Assembly (NCBI GenBank): GCA_017399025.1
Contig: JAFQEK010000018.1
Coordinates: 1-32,183 of the forward strand
DNA from: Clostridia bacterium
GTDB lineage: Bacteria > Bacillota > Clostridia > Oscillospirales > CAG-272
Length of the DNA stretch: 32,183 nucleotides
Direction: 5' to 3'
The position numbers and the translations under genes were made by a program. This document shows positions 7,768-16,344 of the stretch, piece after piece (positions within the stretch are counted from its first letter, which is position 1; each line of letters starts with the position of its first letter). The notes beneath the pieces were generated by a model. That model worked only from the letters and a program-made list of their open reading frames with translations. It had not been told where the DNA came from and ran no database searches.

Positions 7768-10320
7768 ATGTCACATACCTTTTTTATAAATGCATCTTTT
7801 GCAGAATTTGACCGCTATCAGGTTCTGGCAGAAATGGAAATTGAAAAAAGACAGTTGCTGACACTGGATATTCTTGACAGTGAAAACCCGAGTGAAAATT
7901 CTTCGGGAAAATCCTATCCTATCAAAAATTGGTGTGATGTTACGGACGGACGTCGAAATTATGAATATTGCGCGGATAAAATCAGAGAAATCATTGACAG
8001 CGATAAAAACGTCAGCGATAATTTCAATCTGGTCATTTATATTGACCTTTGTGAATTTGAGGAATATAAAAATATTCCCGAATTGGAGGAATATGAACAT
8101 CTCACAGCAGAAGAAAAGCCTTCTCCGTACAGACAAAAGCTGAATTGCAGAGAAGCATTCCGCAGAATTTTGCGTTCCTTTGTCCGTCATACGATGGTGT
8201 ACGAGCTGGAACAGAGAAGCTGCGCACCCGTTTCCACCCTTTTGATTTTGGATACGGGCTGTGAACCCATTTCCGCGGAAAACAAGGATCAGAATTTGAT
8301 ACGGCGCTATGAATGTGAGCTTCTCGGTCTGAACAAGGCTTTTTTCAAGGCGTATCGGGATACGAGTATTGCCGAGGGAACGGTTTCTGCCGACGCCTTT
8401 GAACGTTTGTTTTTCGGAAAAGAAAAAAACAAACCGTCCGCAAATCAGGCGTGGAAGGAAGACAGCGATCAAAATTTCTGGAACGGCGTAAAGGAAATTT
8501 TCGGAAAGCCTGTGAAAACCTGGTGTAAAGACGGTATCAAAACACAAGAAAACGCTTCCGACGAAAAGACGGAAACGGTATTCGGACGGGATGATTTCAT
8601 GATTACAAAAGGCTTGGCCTTCATGAATCAGAAATGCGGCGAGAGCGTGAAAACCATTCTGTTCGAGAAAAACCGTTTTGCCATCCGTCAGAGCATGCAT
8701 GCGTTCGCAGAAGCGCAAATCACGCTTTACATCTATCTTTTGCAATGTTCGGAAAGAGGTTTTTTGAACACGGGTTCCAAAAAATCGGAGGATCAGGATG
8801 CCGATGTCAATGTTTTTGCTTTCAATCACATTGATATCGAAAAAACAGAGGAAATTTTGTTCCGTAAGTATAAGATGTATGAAGCGGAAGCGGGAAAGAT
8901 TTCCCCCGACGGCACCTGCTCCAAAATGAAAGAGGAATTCCAAAAGCAAATCCAATATCTTCCCTTTAAGGGATACGGACTTGACAAATACGGAAAATGG
9001 GATAAAAAGCTTTCCGATTCTGTGGAGATTCTGAAAGGAATGGAATTTTCCGAGGATATGAATACATATCTGAATCAATCCAAAGAAGATGTCAAAGCGT
9101 ATAAACCCAAAACCGAGACGGAAGAGGATCCGGAAGCGGCATTCGCCGAGGAAGAAAACAGGGAATCGAAAATCAAAGAGATTACCGATCAGCTGAAAAA
9201 AGCAAAAGAAGCGGCAACGAATCCGGGTGAAACAGAAGGCGAAAAAACACCGCAGAAATTCAAAAACGTAAAGGATATGCTGGCAGAGGCGAAAATCATC
9301 AAGGAAAGCCACGAGAAGCTGCACGATATCCTGCAAACGAGCGTAAAGGATTGGCTACCCAATTATACGGCAGACGCGCCCGAAAAGCAGCAGCAGGCAA
9401 AACTGCCCAAACGCAATCCGAACGAACAAACCAAGCGATATCTGATTGCAAGCGAAACGGACGGTGAGACGGAAAACGCAAAGACAAATACCGAAAAAAC
9501 GGATGTTGATCTGCGTACCTTTGCAAAACAGGCGTACGATACGGTAAAAGAAAGATATCTGGAAGGCAATCGCGTGTATCCCGTTTCTGCCACGAATATT
9601 GATAAGCAGTACAAATGGTTTACGAACAGAGTGAAGGAAATCAGAGAGGGCATCCGCAGATTGACGTTCTCTGCCCTGATTGCATGTCTTGTTCTGCTTT
9701 GCTCGTATATCCCGTTTTTCCTGATTCAGAAAAATCTGATTTTTGAAAATCTGGTTACGGCGGGCATTGCAATGGTAACCTTTGCCGTTCCGTTTGCGAT
9801 CCTCTTTGTCGTATTCGGTATCCTGAAAAAACAGCAGGAGTCAGAGTACGAAAAGGCTTTCGCAATATTCATGGAAGAAGCAAACAAATCGGTTGCGGAA
9901 AACGAAGCTTCTTTGCAAAATTACCTGGATCTTCTGAAAAACAGAATTCCATCCCTGCGTTATATTTATGAATATAAAACGGATGTGGAATGCGCGTTCA
10001 AATATTACGAAATCGACCGCGGAAAATGTCAGCACCACAGAATCCGTCTGCTGAGACGGAAAGAAACGGTCGGCAATATTCTGGAAGACCTGGACGTCAA
10101 TCTCCGGGATATGGAAGAACAGTACCGCCGAGATCATTCCGAAAACAGCGGCAATAAAAAAGAAGCCGAAACACTCGGCATCGATTATACAAAGGCGTTT
10201 TCGTCAGGCAAGGAAAATCAGAAAATTTATTCCATTCTGACGAAAGAGGATATCCATGATATTACAAATAACAATACAAATCAAGATACAAACAATGCAG
10301 AAGGAGGCATAACATTATGA
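7768..10320 (+). CDS. Membrane-anchored protein of the tubulin locus, unknown family (850 aa)
   Basis: The start is set by AAAGGAGG at 7756-7763. I do not recognise the family. The N-terminal 400 or so residues look globular and mixed alpha/beta, with hydrophobic strands such as LVIYIDLCEF and VSTLLILDTG. Residues about 440-610 are charged, Glu/Lys-rich and probably coiled or disordered. Two adjacent hydrophobic helices follow at about 632-653 and 660-684, forming a membrane hairpin that leaves both ends in the cytoplasm. The last 165 residues are again charged and helical. There is no signal peptide. It overlaps the next gene by four bases (ATGA), so translation of the two is probably coupled and the products probably act together. 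I infer a membrane adaptor for the tubulin-like filaments. Confidence 0.75.
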   Translation: MSHTFFINASFAEFDRYQVLAEMEIEKRQLLTLDILDSENPSENSSGKSYPIKNWCDVTDGRRNYEYCADKIREIIDSDKNVSDNFNLVIYIDLCEFEEYKNIPELEEYEHLTAEEKPSPYRQKLNCREAFRRILRSFVRHTMVYELEQRSCAPVSTLLILDTGCEPISAENKDQNLIRRYECELLGLNKAFFKAYRDTSIAEGTVSADAFERLFFGKEKNKPSANQAWKEDSDQNFWNGVKEIFGKPVKTWCKDGIKTQENASDEKTETVFGRDDFMITKGLAFMNQKCGESVKTILFEKNRFAIRQSMHAFAEAQITLYIYLLQCSERGFLNTGSKKSEDQDADVNVFAFNHIDIEKTEEILFRKYKMYEAEAGKISPDGTCSKMKEEFQKQIQYLPFKGYGLDKYGKWDKKLSDSVEILKGMEFSEDMNTYLNQSKEDVKAYKPKTETEEDPEAAFAEEENRESKIKEITDQLKKAKEAATNPGETEGEKTPQKFKNVKDMLAEAKIIKESHEKLHDILQTSVKDWLPNYTADAPEKQQQAKLPKRNPNEQTKRYLIASETDGETENAKTNTEKTDVDLRTFAKQAYDTVKERYLEGNRVYPVSATNIDKQYKWFTNRVKEIREGIRRLTFSALIACLVLLCSYIPFFLIQKNLIFENLVTAGIAMVTFAVPFAILFVVFGILKKQQESEYEKAFAIFMEEANKSVAENEASLQNYLDLLKNRIPSLRYIYEYKTDVECAFKYYEIDRGKCQHHRIRLLRRKETVGNILEDLDVNLRDMEEQYRRDHSENSGNKKEAETLGIDYTKAFSSGKENQKIYSILTKEDIHDITNNNTNQDTNNAEGGITL

Positions 10321-13300
10321 TTGCTTTGAAAATATTGTTCATGCTTACCATGCCCGTATTGATGGCGATTCCCATTGCCATAGAATATTTCCGATTCCGT
10401 AAGGATGAAAGAACGCTGAAAGTCAGCCGTTTCCGATTGGTTGTATTCACACTGTGCTATACCGTTGCGGTAACGTTGGTTCTTCTGATTTCAACGAGAC
10501 TGATCGAATGGATCAAAACGTGGGGCTTTGTACGTTGGATTACGTCCAACATCGGCAGCTACCGGACGGACTACGCAACTTCTCTTTATACGGTGATTCT
10601 GATCAATATCATCATCGGCGCAGGCTTCGTATTATTGCAAAGCTTTGTGCGCATCGGTTTATCCAAAATGAATGTTACCGTTCCGAAAAACGGAGAATTT
10701 TTCACTCGGATTCAGGAGTTTGAAAGAAAACTGATCGGCTATTTCAATAGGGAAGAATGGTTTTTCGTCGGAAGACTTCTGAAATATCTGACGATCGTGC
10801 TTTCTGCGCTTTTCGGCGTTCTGTTCGTTGTTTTTCAGATTCCGACCGTGTTTGCCGCAGATTGGATTCCTTATGGGGGGATTCTCTCGCTTTTCAAGCT
10901 GAGTTATCAGTATCCGATGATTGCCATGCTCCTTTTGTGGGAATTTTCTTTCTTTCTGCTTGGCATCGAAGCGTTCGTCAACCAGTGCCCCAACTGGGAG
11001 GGAGAAAAGCAAGCAGAAGCGGAAGAGGAAGAAAATCCGCTTCAGGATGTGGATGAGGATTGCAGAAAGAAATTCGGTATCTTTTACGCTTCGTCCATGG
11101 AATTGAAGGCGAAGGATTCTTCTCTTTCTTCCAAGCATAAAAAAATTTCGAGTATCATTGCAAACAATGTCAAAAATGATAGAAGAAACCAAAAGAGCGC
11201 AAAGGATATTTATGCCAGAGCGCTTGACAAAATGGATAGCTGTAACGGCGGCGTTTTGTTCAACGGAGGATTTTTTTCTGAATTTTCCATGTATTTTTTC
11301 CGTTATCTTTCCGTCAGACTTGCGCGCGGCGACCATTTGATTTTTGTTTGTAACAGCGATATGCAATCGGAACAGGTTGAGGAATACCTGCGTCGGGGAT
11401 TCAGCGAAATTTCGAGCCTGTATTACGCCGGCCGTGCCAATGCGGAGATCAATAAAGATCTTTCCCATCCGATCTGGGAAATCGTGAGAGTCGGCGGCAA
11501 GGAAGGACAGCCGCTGTATAAAGAGCAGAATAAGGACGGCAACAAGAATAAAATCAATGGCTCTTCCATTCTGATCACAACGCCCGATTTCCTCTGCTCC
11601 AATACGTTTGAGGAAAACAACAGCTATTTCGTTTCCTATCTGGATACCGTGATTTTCGTCGATTCCGTAAACTGCATCAACCGTTACGAAAAACGGCTTT
11701 CCATTCTGAATACCAAGCTCATGCACATCATCGAAAATTCGGTACAGAATCCGATCTGTGCGCGTCCCATCCGTTATTTCTTCTTCGATGAAACCAGAAC
11801 GCCGGGAACGGATAAGGTTTTGAAGAATATGTTTTCCACGGAAATGGAAACGGTAGATATCATGGGTAGCTTTTACCGTGCAACGGTAAGCTGCTACAAT
11901 TATAATATCGTTTCCGAAGAGGAAGCAGAGCAAGAGGACGAAACGGAAGAGAACGAATATACGGAAGAGAGCGGGGAATATCAGGAGGAACAGGAAGACT
12001 ATACGGTTCCTCACTTCATTCCGACCGAAGAAAATCTTGGTGTTATGATGGAAATGGCGATCAATGCGGTTCTGAACGGCGCTTCCACGGCATCGGTATT
12101 CGTGGAAGAACAGCTGCCCTATAAAGCGATCGCGGAAAGCTTGAATTCTCATGACGGTAAGCTCGGCAAAGTGGCACTCGGCACCAATCTGCTGATCAAT
12201 GAGTATTTCTATAATCCGGACGGCTATTCCGTCATCATCGCGCTGGATGCGGGCAATAACCTGCCGTCGGCACTGAGAAAATATATTTCCATCACCACGG
12301 ATAAACCCGCGCTTGTCATCCTGTTTTCGCGCCCGTATCTTTTCAGGGATTATTATATTGCCAATATGGAAAAGCTCTGGCAGGGAAAACAGATTCTCCG
12401 TATTCCCGTAGCGGAAGGAACGGAAAAGGATATCGCGCAAAAGATTTTGGTTAAAGCCAATTCGGGCGGTATTACCAAAGAAGAACTCCTTGCGCTTGCG
12501 GGTAAAATCCACGGCTTGGAATTTTATGTCCGGAATCGGAGCATCAATCTCGTCCTGCAAAAGATTCTGAATATTCTGGGCAAAAAATGCGAAAGCCTGC
12601 TTGATGTTTACCAGTATTTTGAATATACCTCTTTCCGTGATTTTGACCGTTCCGGCGACTATTCGCCTCAAACGAAAATCTCCCTGCGTTCCAAGCATTT
12701 GCTGTATGATATCATCCGTTTGCAGGACCGTATCCTGCTTCATACGGAAAATCAGGGAACCGTGGAGCTGCCTTTGCCGAAAAAGCGTCTGACACAAAAT
12801 TATATTGAAGGTCAGAACCTGCTTTTCGAAGGTGAAATCTATTACATCAATAAATTGGATAACAAAAAAGGCGAAATTTTTGCCAAGCTTGCAAACTCCG
12901 GTTATAACAGTGAAGTTTACAGTTATATTCAAAACAGAACTTACCGTTTGGATTGCTCTCCCGAGAAAATAGAATATCTCTATTCTCCCAAAACGGCGGT
13001 CATTTCGCAGAAAAACAGAAAAAACAAAGTCAATACGCCTCTGACCGAAGTTTACGTAACGGCATTCAAAGCCACCGCAGAAGTCCGTACAGACGGTTAT
13101 TACGATCTGGACCCGCAGTCTATGGACAGAACCGCGCCGGGTGATTACCATCCGATCAGCAGTAAAAACGACAGGATTCTGGCGGCGCAGACCTACCGTT
13201 GCTACGGCGCTTTCAAAGATGAAAATTCTTTCAAGGCAAAGCTGGAAGCGGAAAAGGCAGAAGAGGGAATGGAAAACAGCTTCCGTTTCTTCGGCAAGCG

Positions 13301-15842
13301 CAGACTTTCCGATATTCCGTTGAATATCTATGCAGAAGGTCTTTCCGTGCTCTCCGTCAGATTGGAAGGCGAATTTGGAGAAAGCAGAGCGAAGATTGCT
13401 TCTTTGGCAGCGGTTATGCTGGATGAAATCCTCCGTGCAAAATTCCCCTCCGTTGCGGATTCCACCGCGGTTTGCCCCGTAAACGGAAGCAAGGATGATA
13501 TTACGACACTTCCCAAGGTGGAATTTATTAAAGAATACGGCTCTGAGAAGGCAGTCGAAATTCTGATCATAGAAGACTGCGCAGAGGATCTCGGCGTAAT
13601 TTCCTCGCTGATGACCTCGGGCGGCGATGTTTTGCGTACGCTTTTCGAACCGATCAAGGAATATCTGGATTGGTATATGAGCAAAAAGAATCCCAAAGGC
13701 GATTATCTGTGGTTTGGTATGGACAGTGAGCCCGAATGCTTTGATTTTTCCGCTTTGCACGGAATCGCAAAAGTTCTTGGCGACGTTACATATAAATTGC
13801 AATATGTTGATGCCGAAGAAATTTCGGAATATCACGTTTGTGATTTCTGCGGTAAACGCTATATGGGTACCAAGCATATTGCGATCGTGGATGACAGAAT
13901 CATTTGTCATGATTGCGCAAAAGAGCTCATCGGCAACAATCAGGATACGCTCAAACAGTATCTGAGTGCCGCAAAACAATTCATGGAAGAACGCTACAAG
14001 ATCAAAATGGACGATACTTACGAATTCTGTTATGAGTCTACGGTGAAGATTATCGATGCTATCAGAAAACTGGATGATATCCGTGTAAGAAATACGGATA
14101 TCACAGCTAAGAGTTATATCCGCGGAAAACAGGTTCATGCGGAGTATAATCTCCCCGGCGCAAATCTTTCCGAATTGTTTGCGAGAGAGTTGACACATAT
14201 CTGGCAGATCCGTAAGCTCCCCCGTCTCCCCGAAGATATTGCCAAAGGCCATGTTGCATGGGTCGGTATTGAGTATCTGGATTATCTCAATCATACCGAT
14301 CTTGCGGAGAAACGAACGCTGTATTATGAATCTGCGGAAAGCGAAGCCGCAGAGGGATACAGAAAGCTGAAAGACGATCTCCAGAAAAACAAGCAGTTCA
14401 ATAATAATCCGTTCCGTTATTTGCTTGGCGGCGACGATCCCGAAGAGGAAATCACCGATAACGAAAATACCGATAACGAAAATACCGATAACGAAAATAC
14501 CGGTAACGAAAATACCGGTAACGAAAATACCGGTAACGAAAATACCGATAACGAAAATACCGGTAACGAAAATACCGATAACGAAAATACCGATAACGAA
14601 AATACCGATAACGAAAATACCGGTAACGAAAATACCGGTAACGAAAATATCGGTAACGAAAATATCGGTAACGAAAATATCGATGATGAACCCGAAGAAG
14701 AGAGCACCCCTTCTTTGGAATCTGCTGAAGAGAAAGCGGAGAAAAAGGAAGAAAAAGACACTTCTTCCAAAAAACTATCGTATTTCTATTATGACCGACT
14801 CAGCGAACCTCTGCGCAACGCATACGACCGCGCTTTAGAAGCAATTCTTGCCCATAAGGATACTTTTCAAGCGGATGTACTGAGCGATCCTGATGTCATA
14901 AAAAAGGTTTTGAGATGCATTACTTACGATCACCCCGAAATTTTCTGGTTTTCTCTGAACAATACGTTCCGGTATACGACGGAAGGCTCCGTTACGATTC
15001 GATATTGCATTTCCAAAGAAGAAGCAGACGCTCTGAACCGTAAAATGAAGCCGGAGATCGACAAATATCTGGAAGGTATTACAGATACGATGAGCGAGTA
15101 TGACAAAGCTCTGTACCTGTATATCAGCCTGATCAACTGTGTGGATTACGACGGCATTGCTCTGATCAAAGAAAGAAAAAACGGCGGTCCCGAAAGCGGC
15201 GAGATCGATAATCTGCGCAATATCTGCGGTGTTTTCCTGAGCGAAAAAACCGTTTGCGAAGGATATGCGCGCGCATATCAGTACCTCGTGCAGCAGTGCG
15301 GCATAGAATGCGCGGAATGTACGGGTGTAACCAAGCCGGATGAAGAAACCGGGGACCCCGGCGAACCCCATGCATGGAATATCCTCAAACTGGACGGTGA
15401 TTATTACCATCTGGACGCAACGTGGGATGACCGTTCCAATACGCTTCAGAAAGAAAAAAGACGCGATATCGGATACAATTATTTCTGTATTACGACGGAA
15501 GAAATTCTGCGTACGAGAAATATTGATGTCCCTGTCGATGTTCCGGAATGCAAAGCAACGAAATGCAATTATTATTATCATAACCAATTGGTGTTGGAAT
15601 CCTGTGATCTCGAAAGAGTGAAAGCGATTGTAACATCCGCCGTTCGGAAAGGCGAAAGATTCTGTACCTTCAAATGCAAATCTTACGATTTATTGAATGA
15701 ATTGTATGATAAAATTCTGAAACCTGCCACTCAGAAGGAAAATGTGGTGGAAGAGGTCTATAAGCGCCATCCCGATGAAAATATCGAGATCAAAGTTTTG
15801 AAGAACAAAGAGATTTTCACCATTACGGTTTATATGCCTTGA
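10317..15842 (+). CDS. Giant mosaic: membrane helices, pseudo-helicase, LIM-like zinc site, DA1-like domain, transglutaminase-like domain
   Basis: This 1841-aa protein starts inside the stop of the previous gene (ATGA), after AAGGAGG. In order I see: about five membrane helices within residues 1-215; a helicase-like core at about 300-700 whose motifs are degraded (GGVLFNGG in place of a Walker A, IFVDS in place of DEAD/DEAH); a beta-rich region reminiscent of MrfA/YprA helicase C-termini (weak); a treble-clef site C1175-x2-C1178-x18-C1197-x2-C1200; a DA1-like zincin with R1290-E-L-T-H1294 where HExxH is expected; 15 NENT/NENI repeats (1381-1455); and a transglutaminase-like domain with a complete C1647, H1685, D1700 triad (TVCEGYARAY, EPHAWN, HLDATWDD). 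I infer an inner-membrane scaffold facing the cytoplasm with one live enzyme domain, possibly a cysteine peptidase or crosslinker. The domain calls are from motifs only; the transglutaminase part is the firmest. Confidence 0.8.
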   Translation: MIALKILFMLTMPVLMAIPIAIEYFRFRKDERTLKVSRFRLVVFTLCYTVAVTLVLLISTRLIEWIKTWGFVRWITSNIGSYRTDYATSLYTVILINIIIGAGFVLLQSFVRIGLSKMNVTVPKNGEFFTRIQEFERKLIGYFNREEWFFVGRLLKYLTIVLSALFGVLFVVFQIPTVFAADWIPYGGILSLFKLSYQYPMIAMLLLWEFSFFLLGIEAFVNQCPNWEGEKQAEAEEEENPLQDVDEDCRKKFGIFYASSMELKAKDSSLSSKHKKISSIIANNVKNDRRNQKSAKDIYARALDKMDSCNGGVLFNGGFFSEFSMYFFRYLSVRLARGDHLIFVCNSDMQSEQVEEYLRRGFSEISSLYYAGRANAEINKDLSHPIWEIVRVGGKEGQPLYKEQNKDGNKNKINGSSILITTPDFLCSNTFEENNSYFVSYLDTVIFVDSVNCINRYEKRLSILNTKLMHIIENSVQNPICARPIRYFFFDETRTPGTDKVLKNMFSTEMETVDIMGSFYRATVSCYNYNIVSEEEAEQEDETEENEYTEESGEYQEEQEDYTVPHFIPTEENLGVMMEMAINAVLNGASTASVFVEEQLPYKAIAESLNSHDGKLGKVALGTNLLINEYFYNPDGYSVIIALDAGNNLPSALRKYISITTDKPALVILFSRPYLFRDYYIANMEKLWQGKQILRIPVAEGTEKDIAQKILVKANSGGITKEELLALAGKIHGLEFYVRNRSINLVLQKILNILGKKCESLLDVYQYFEYTSFRDFDRSGDYSPQTKISLRSKHLLYDIIRLQDRILLHTENQGTVELPLPKKRLTQNYIEGQNLLFEGEIYYINKLDNKKGEIFAKLANSGYNSEVYSYIQNRTYRLDCSPEKIEYLYSPKTAVISQKNRKNKVNTPLTEVYVTAFKATAEVRTDGYYDLDPQSMDRTAPGDYHPISSKNDRILAAQTYRCYGAFKDENSFKAKLEAEKAEEGMENSFRFFGKRRLSDIPLNIYAEGLSVLSVRLEGEFGESRAKIASLAAVMLDEILRAKFPSVADSTAVCPVNGSKDDITTLPKVEFIKEYGSEKAVEILIIEDCAEDLGVISSLMTSGGDVLRTLFEPIKEYLDWYMSKKNPKGDYLWFGMDSEPECFDFSALHGIAKVLGDVTYKLQYVDAEEISEYHVCDFCGKRYMGTKHIAIVDDRIICHDCAKELIGNNQDTLKQYLSAAKQFMEERYKIKMDDTYEFCYESTVKIIDAIRKLDDIRVRNTDITAKSYIRGKQVHAEYNLPGANLSELFARELTHIWQIRKLPRLPEDIAKGHVAWVGIEYLDYLNHTDLAEKRTLYYESAESEAAEGYRKLKDDLQKNKQFNNNPFRYLLGGDDPEEEITDNENTDNENTDNENTGNENTGNENTGNENTDNENTGNENTDNENTDNENTDNENTGNENTGNENIGNENIGNENIDDEPEEESTPSLESAEEKAEKKEEKDTSSKKLSYFYYDRLSEPLRNAYDRALEAILAHKDTFQADVLSDPDVIKKVLRCITYDHPEIFWFSLNNTFRYTTEGSVTIRYCISKEEADALNRKMKPEIDKYLEGITDTMSEYDKALYLYISLINCVDYDGIALIKERKNGGPESGEIDNLRNICGVFLSEKTVCEGYARAYQYLVQQCGIECAECTGVTKPDEETGDPGEPHAWNILKLDGDYYHLDATWDDRSNTLQKEKRRDIGYNYFCITTEEILRTRNIDVPVDVPECKATKCNYYYHNQLVLESCDLERVKAIVTSAVRKGERFCTFKCKSYDLLNELYDKILKPATQKENVVEEVYKRHPDENIEIKVLKNKEIFTITVYMP
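14457..14681 (+). repeat. 15-bp in-frame tandem repeat, 15 units
   Basis: Fifteen consecutive copies of a 15-bp unit (GRTAACGAAAATAYC) encode D/G-N-E-N-T/I pentapeptides, an acidic and hydrophilic linker between the DA1-like and transglutaminase-like domains. The last three units end in ATC (Ile) instead of ACC (Thr). Units are nearly identical at the DNA level, so copy number may change by slippage or recombination without shifting the frame. Confidence 0.95.
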
Positions 15843-15858
15843 TTGACTGAACTGCGTT

Positions 15859-15904
15859 AAAAAGAGAGAACAAAGCGGCTTTGCCGCGGCGTTCTCTCTT
15901 TTTT
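15859..15904 (+). terminator. Rho-independent terminator of the tubulin locus
   Basis: AAAAAGAGAGAAC pairs with GTTCTCTCTTTTT around an inner GC-rich GCGGC/GCCGC stem, ending in a T-run, 17 bases after the stop of the giant mosaic gene. It marks the 3' end of the locus. Confidence 0.85.
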
Positions 15905-16035
15905 GAACTATAGGAAATTGCTCAAATTGGACCTCGCCGTTTTGCATTGCTTGGATATAAGAAAAACTACGATAGGCTGAGCACACAGCTTGCCAAGCAA
16001 GCCATTATCCGGTGGTCGTTGCCCAATTTCTTGTT
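15905..16035. repeat. Dispersed 131-bp repeat, copy A
   Basis: This segment is repeated in inverted orientation at 28439-28569 with high identity over all 131 bp; a shorter copy lies at 22281-22337 and a remnant at 23535-23555. It includes a GCTTGC/GCAAGC-type hairpin. The element begins with ATAGGAAAT, and a direct repeat of that string (16038-16046) sits just past its far end. No conserved reading frame is apparent, so I call it a non-coding, REP- or MITE-like family. With the terminator before it and the elements after it, it fills most of the 502-bp spacer between 15843 and 16344; nothing was recognised in 16043-16119. Confidence 0.8.
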
Positions 16036-16119
16036 CCATAGGAAATGACACAAAAACAACGAGAGTTTTAGGAAAAGTTCCATGATGATTTGTCTGTTTG
16101 AAAAATTTCGGTATGATCG

Positions 16120-16190
16120 TAGGGCGGAGGCTCGTGTCCCGCCGAAATATAAATTCAATTTTGAAACGGCGGCAGCAAACCGCCGCCCTA
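16120..16190. repeat. 71-bp element with 8-bp terminal inverted repeats
   Basis: It opens with TAGGGCGG and closes with CCGCCCTA. Each end carries its own small GC hairpin (GGCGG/CCGCC on the left, GGCGGC/GCCGCC on the right). The core is AT-rich. It looks like a small palindromic intergenic element. Only one copy was found in this window. Confidence 0.5.
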
Positions 16191-16223
16191 TAACGAACGG
16201 TATCAACACGCTAAATTTCGATT

Positions 16224-16264
16224 TATCTTACCAATATTTTCGAAAAAGTAAATGCTGTTGCCCC
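16224..16264. repeat. Short dispersed repeat (ACCAATATTTTC family), copy 1
   Basis: About 40 bp here (TTACCAATATTTTCGAAAAA and the following AGTAAATGCTGTTGCCC) match 31044-31085, with a weaker copy at 20061-20095. All three lie in intergenic DNA. The function is unknown. Confidence 0.55.
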
Positions 16265-16284
16265 GGATTTTTCAAAAATCAATA

Positions 16285-16313
16285 TTGACATAAAATTTTC
16301 TGTTTGGTATAAT
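16285..16313 (+). promoter_or_regulatory. Consensus sigma-A promoter of the lipoprotein gene
   Basis: TTGACA (16285-16290) and TATAAT (16308-16313) are both perfect and are separated by 17 bp, about 30 bases before the lipoprotein start. This predicts strong constitutive transcription independent of the tubulin locus. Confidence 0.9.
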
Positions 16314-16344
16314 AATAACATATATAAGACCAAGAAAGGAAACC

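Noticed and set aside
10659..14294. A 1211-codon open frame on the - strand opposite the mosaic gene
   Set aside because: The composition is rich in Phe, Ile and Arg without domains. The sense strand carries the membrane helices and the zinc site in frame, and the antisense frame is a by-product of codon use.
14417..14838. Repetitive frames on both strands across the 15-bp repeats (TKIPI-type and VFSLP-type)
   Set aside because: Any frame through a 15-bp tandem repeat is repetitive. Only the frame of the mosaic gene continues into domains on both sides.
15905..16035. A short peptide frame (CSAYRSFS-type) readable in the dispersed repeat, also present in copy B
   Set aside because: It recurs only because the DNA is repeated. 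It has no ribosome binding site and is disrupted in the half copy.
16120..16190. CRISPR-like repeat unit
   Set aside because: There is a single palindromic element, no regularly spaced copies and no cas genes.
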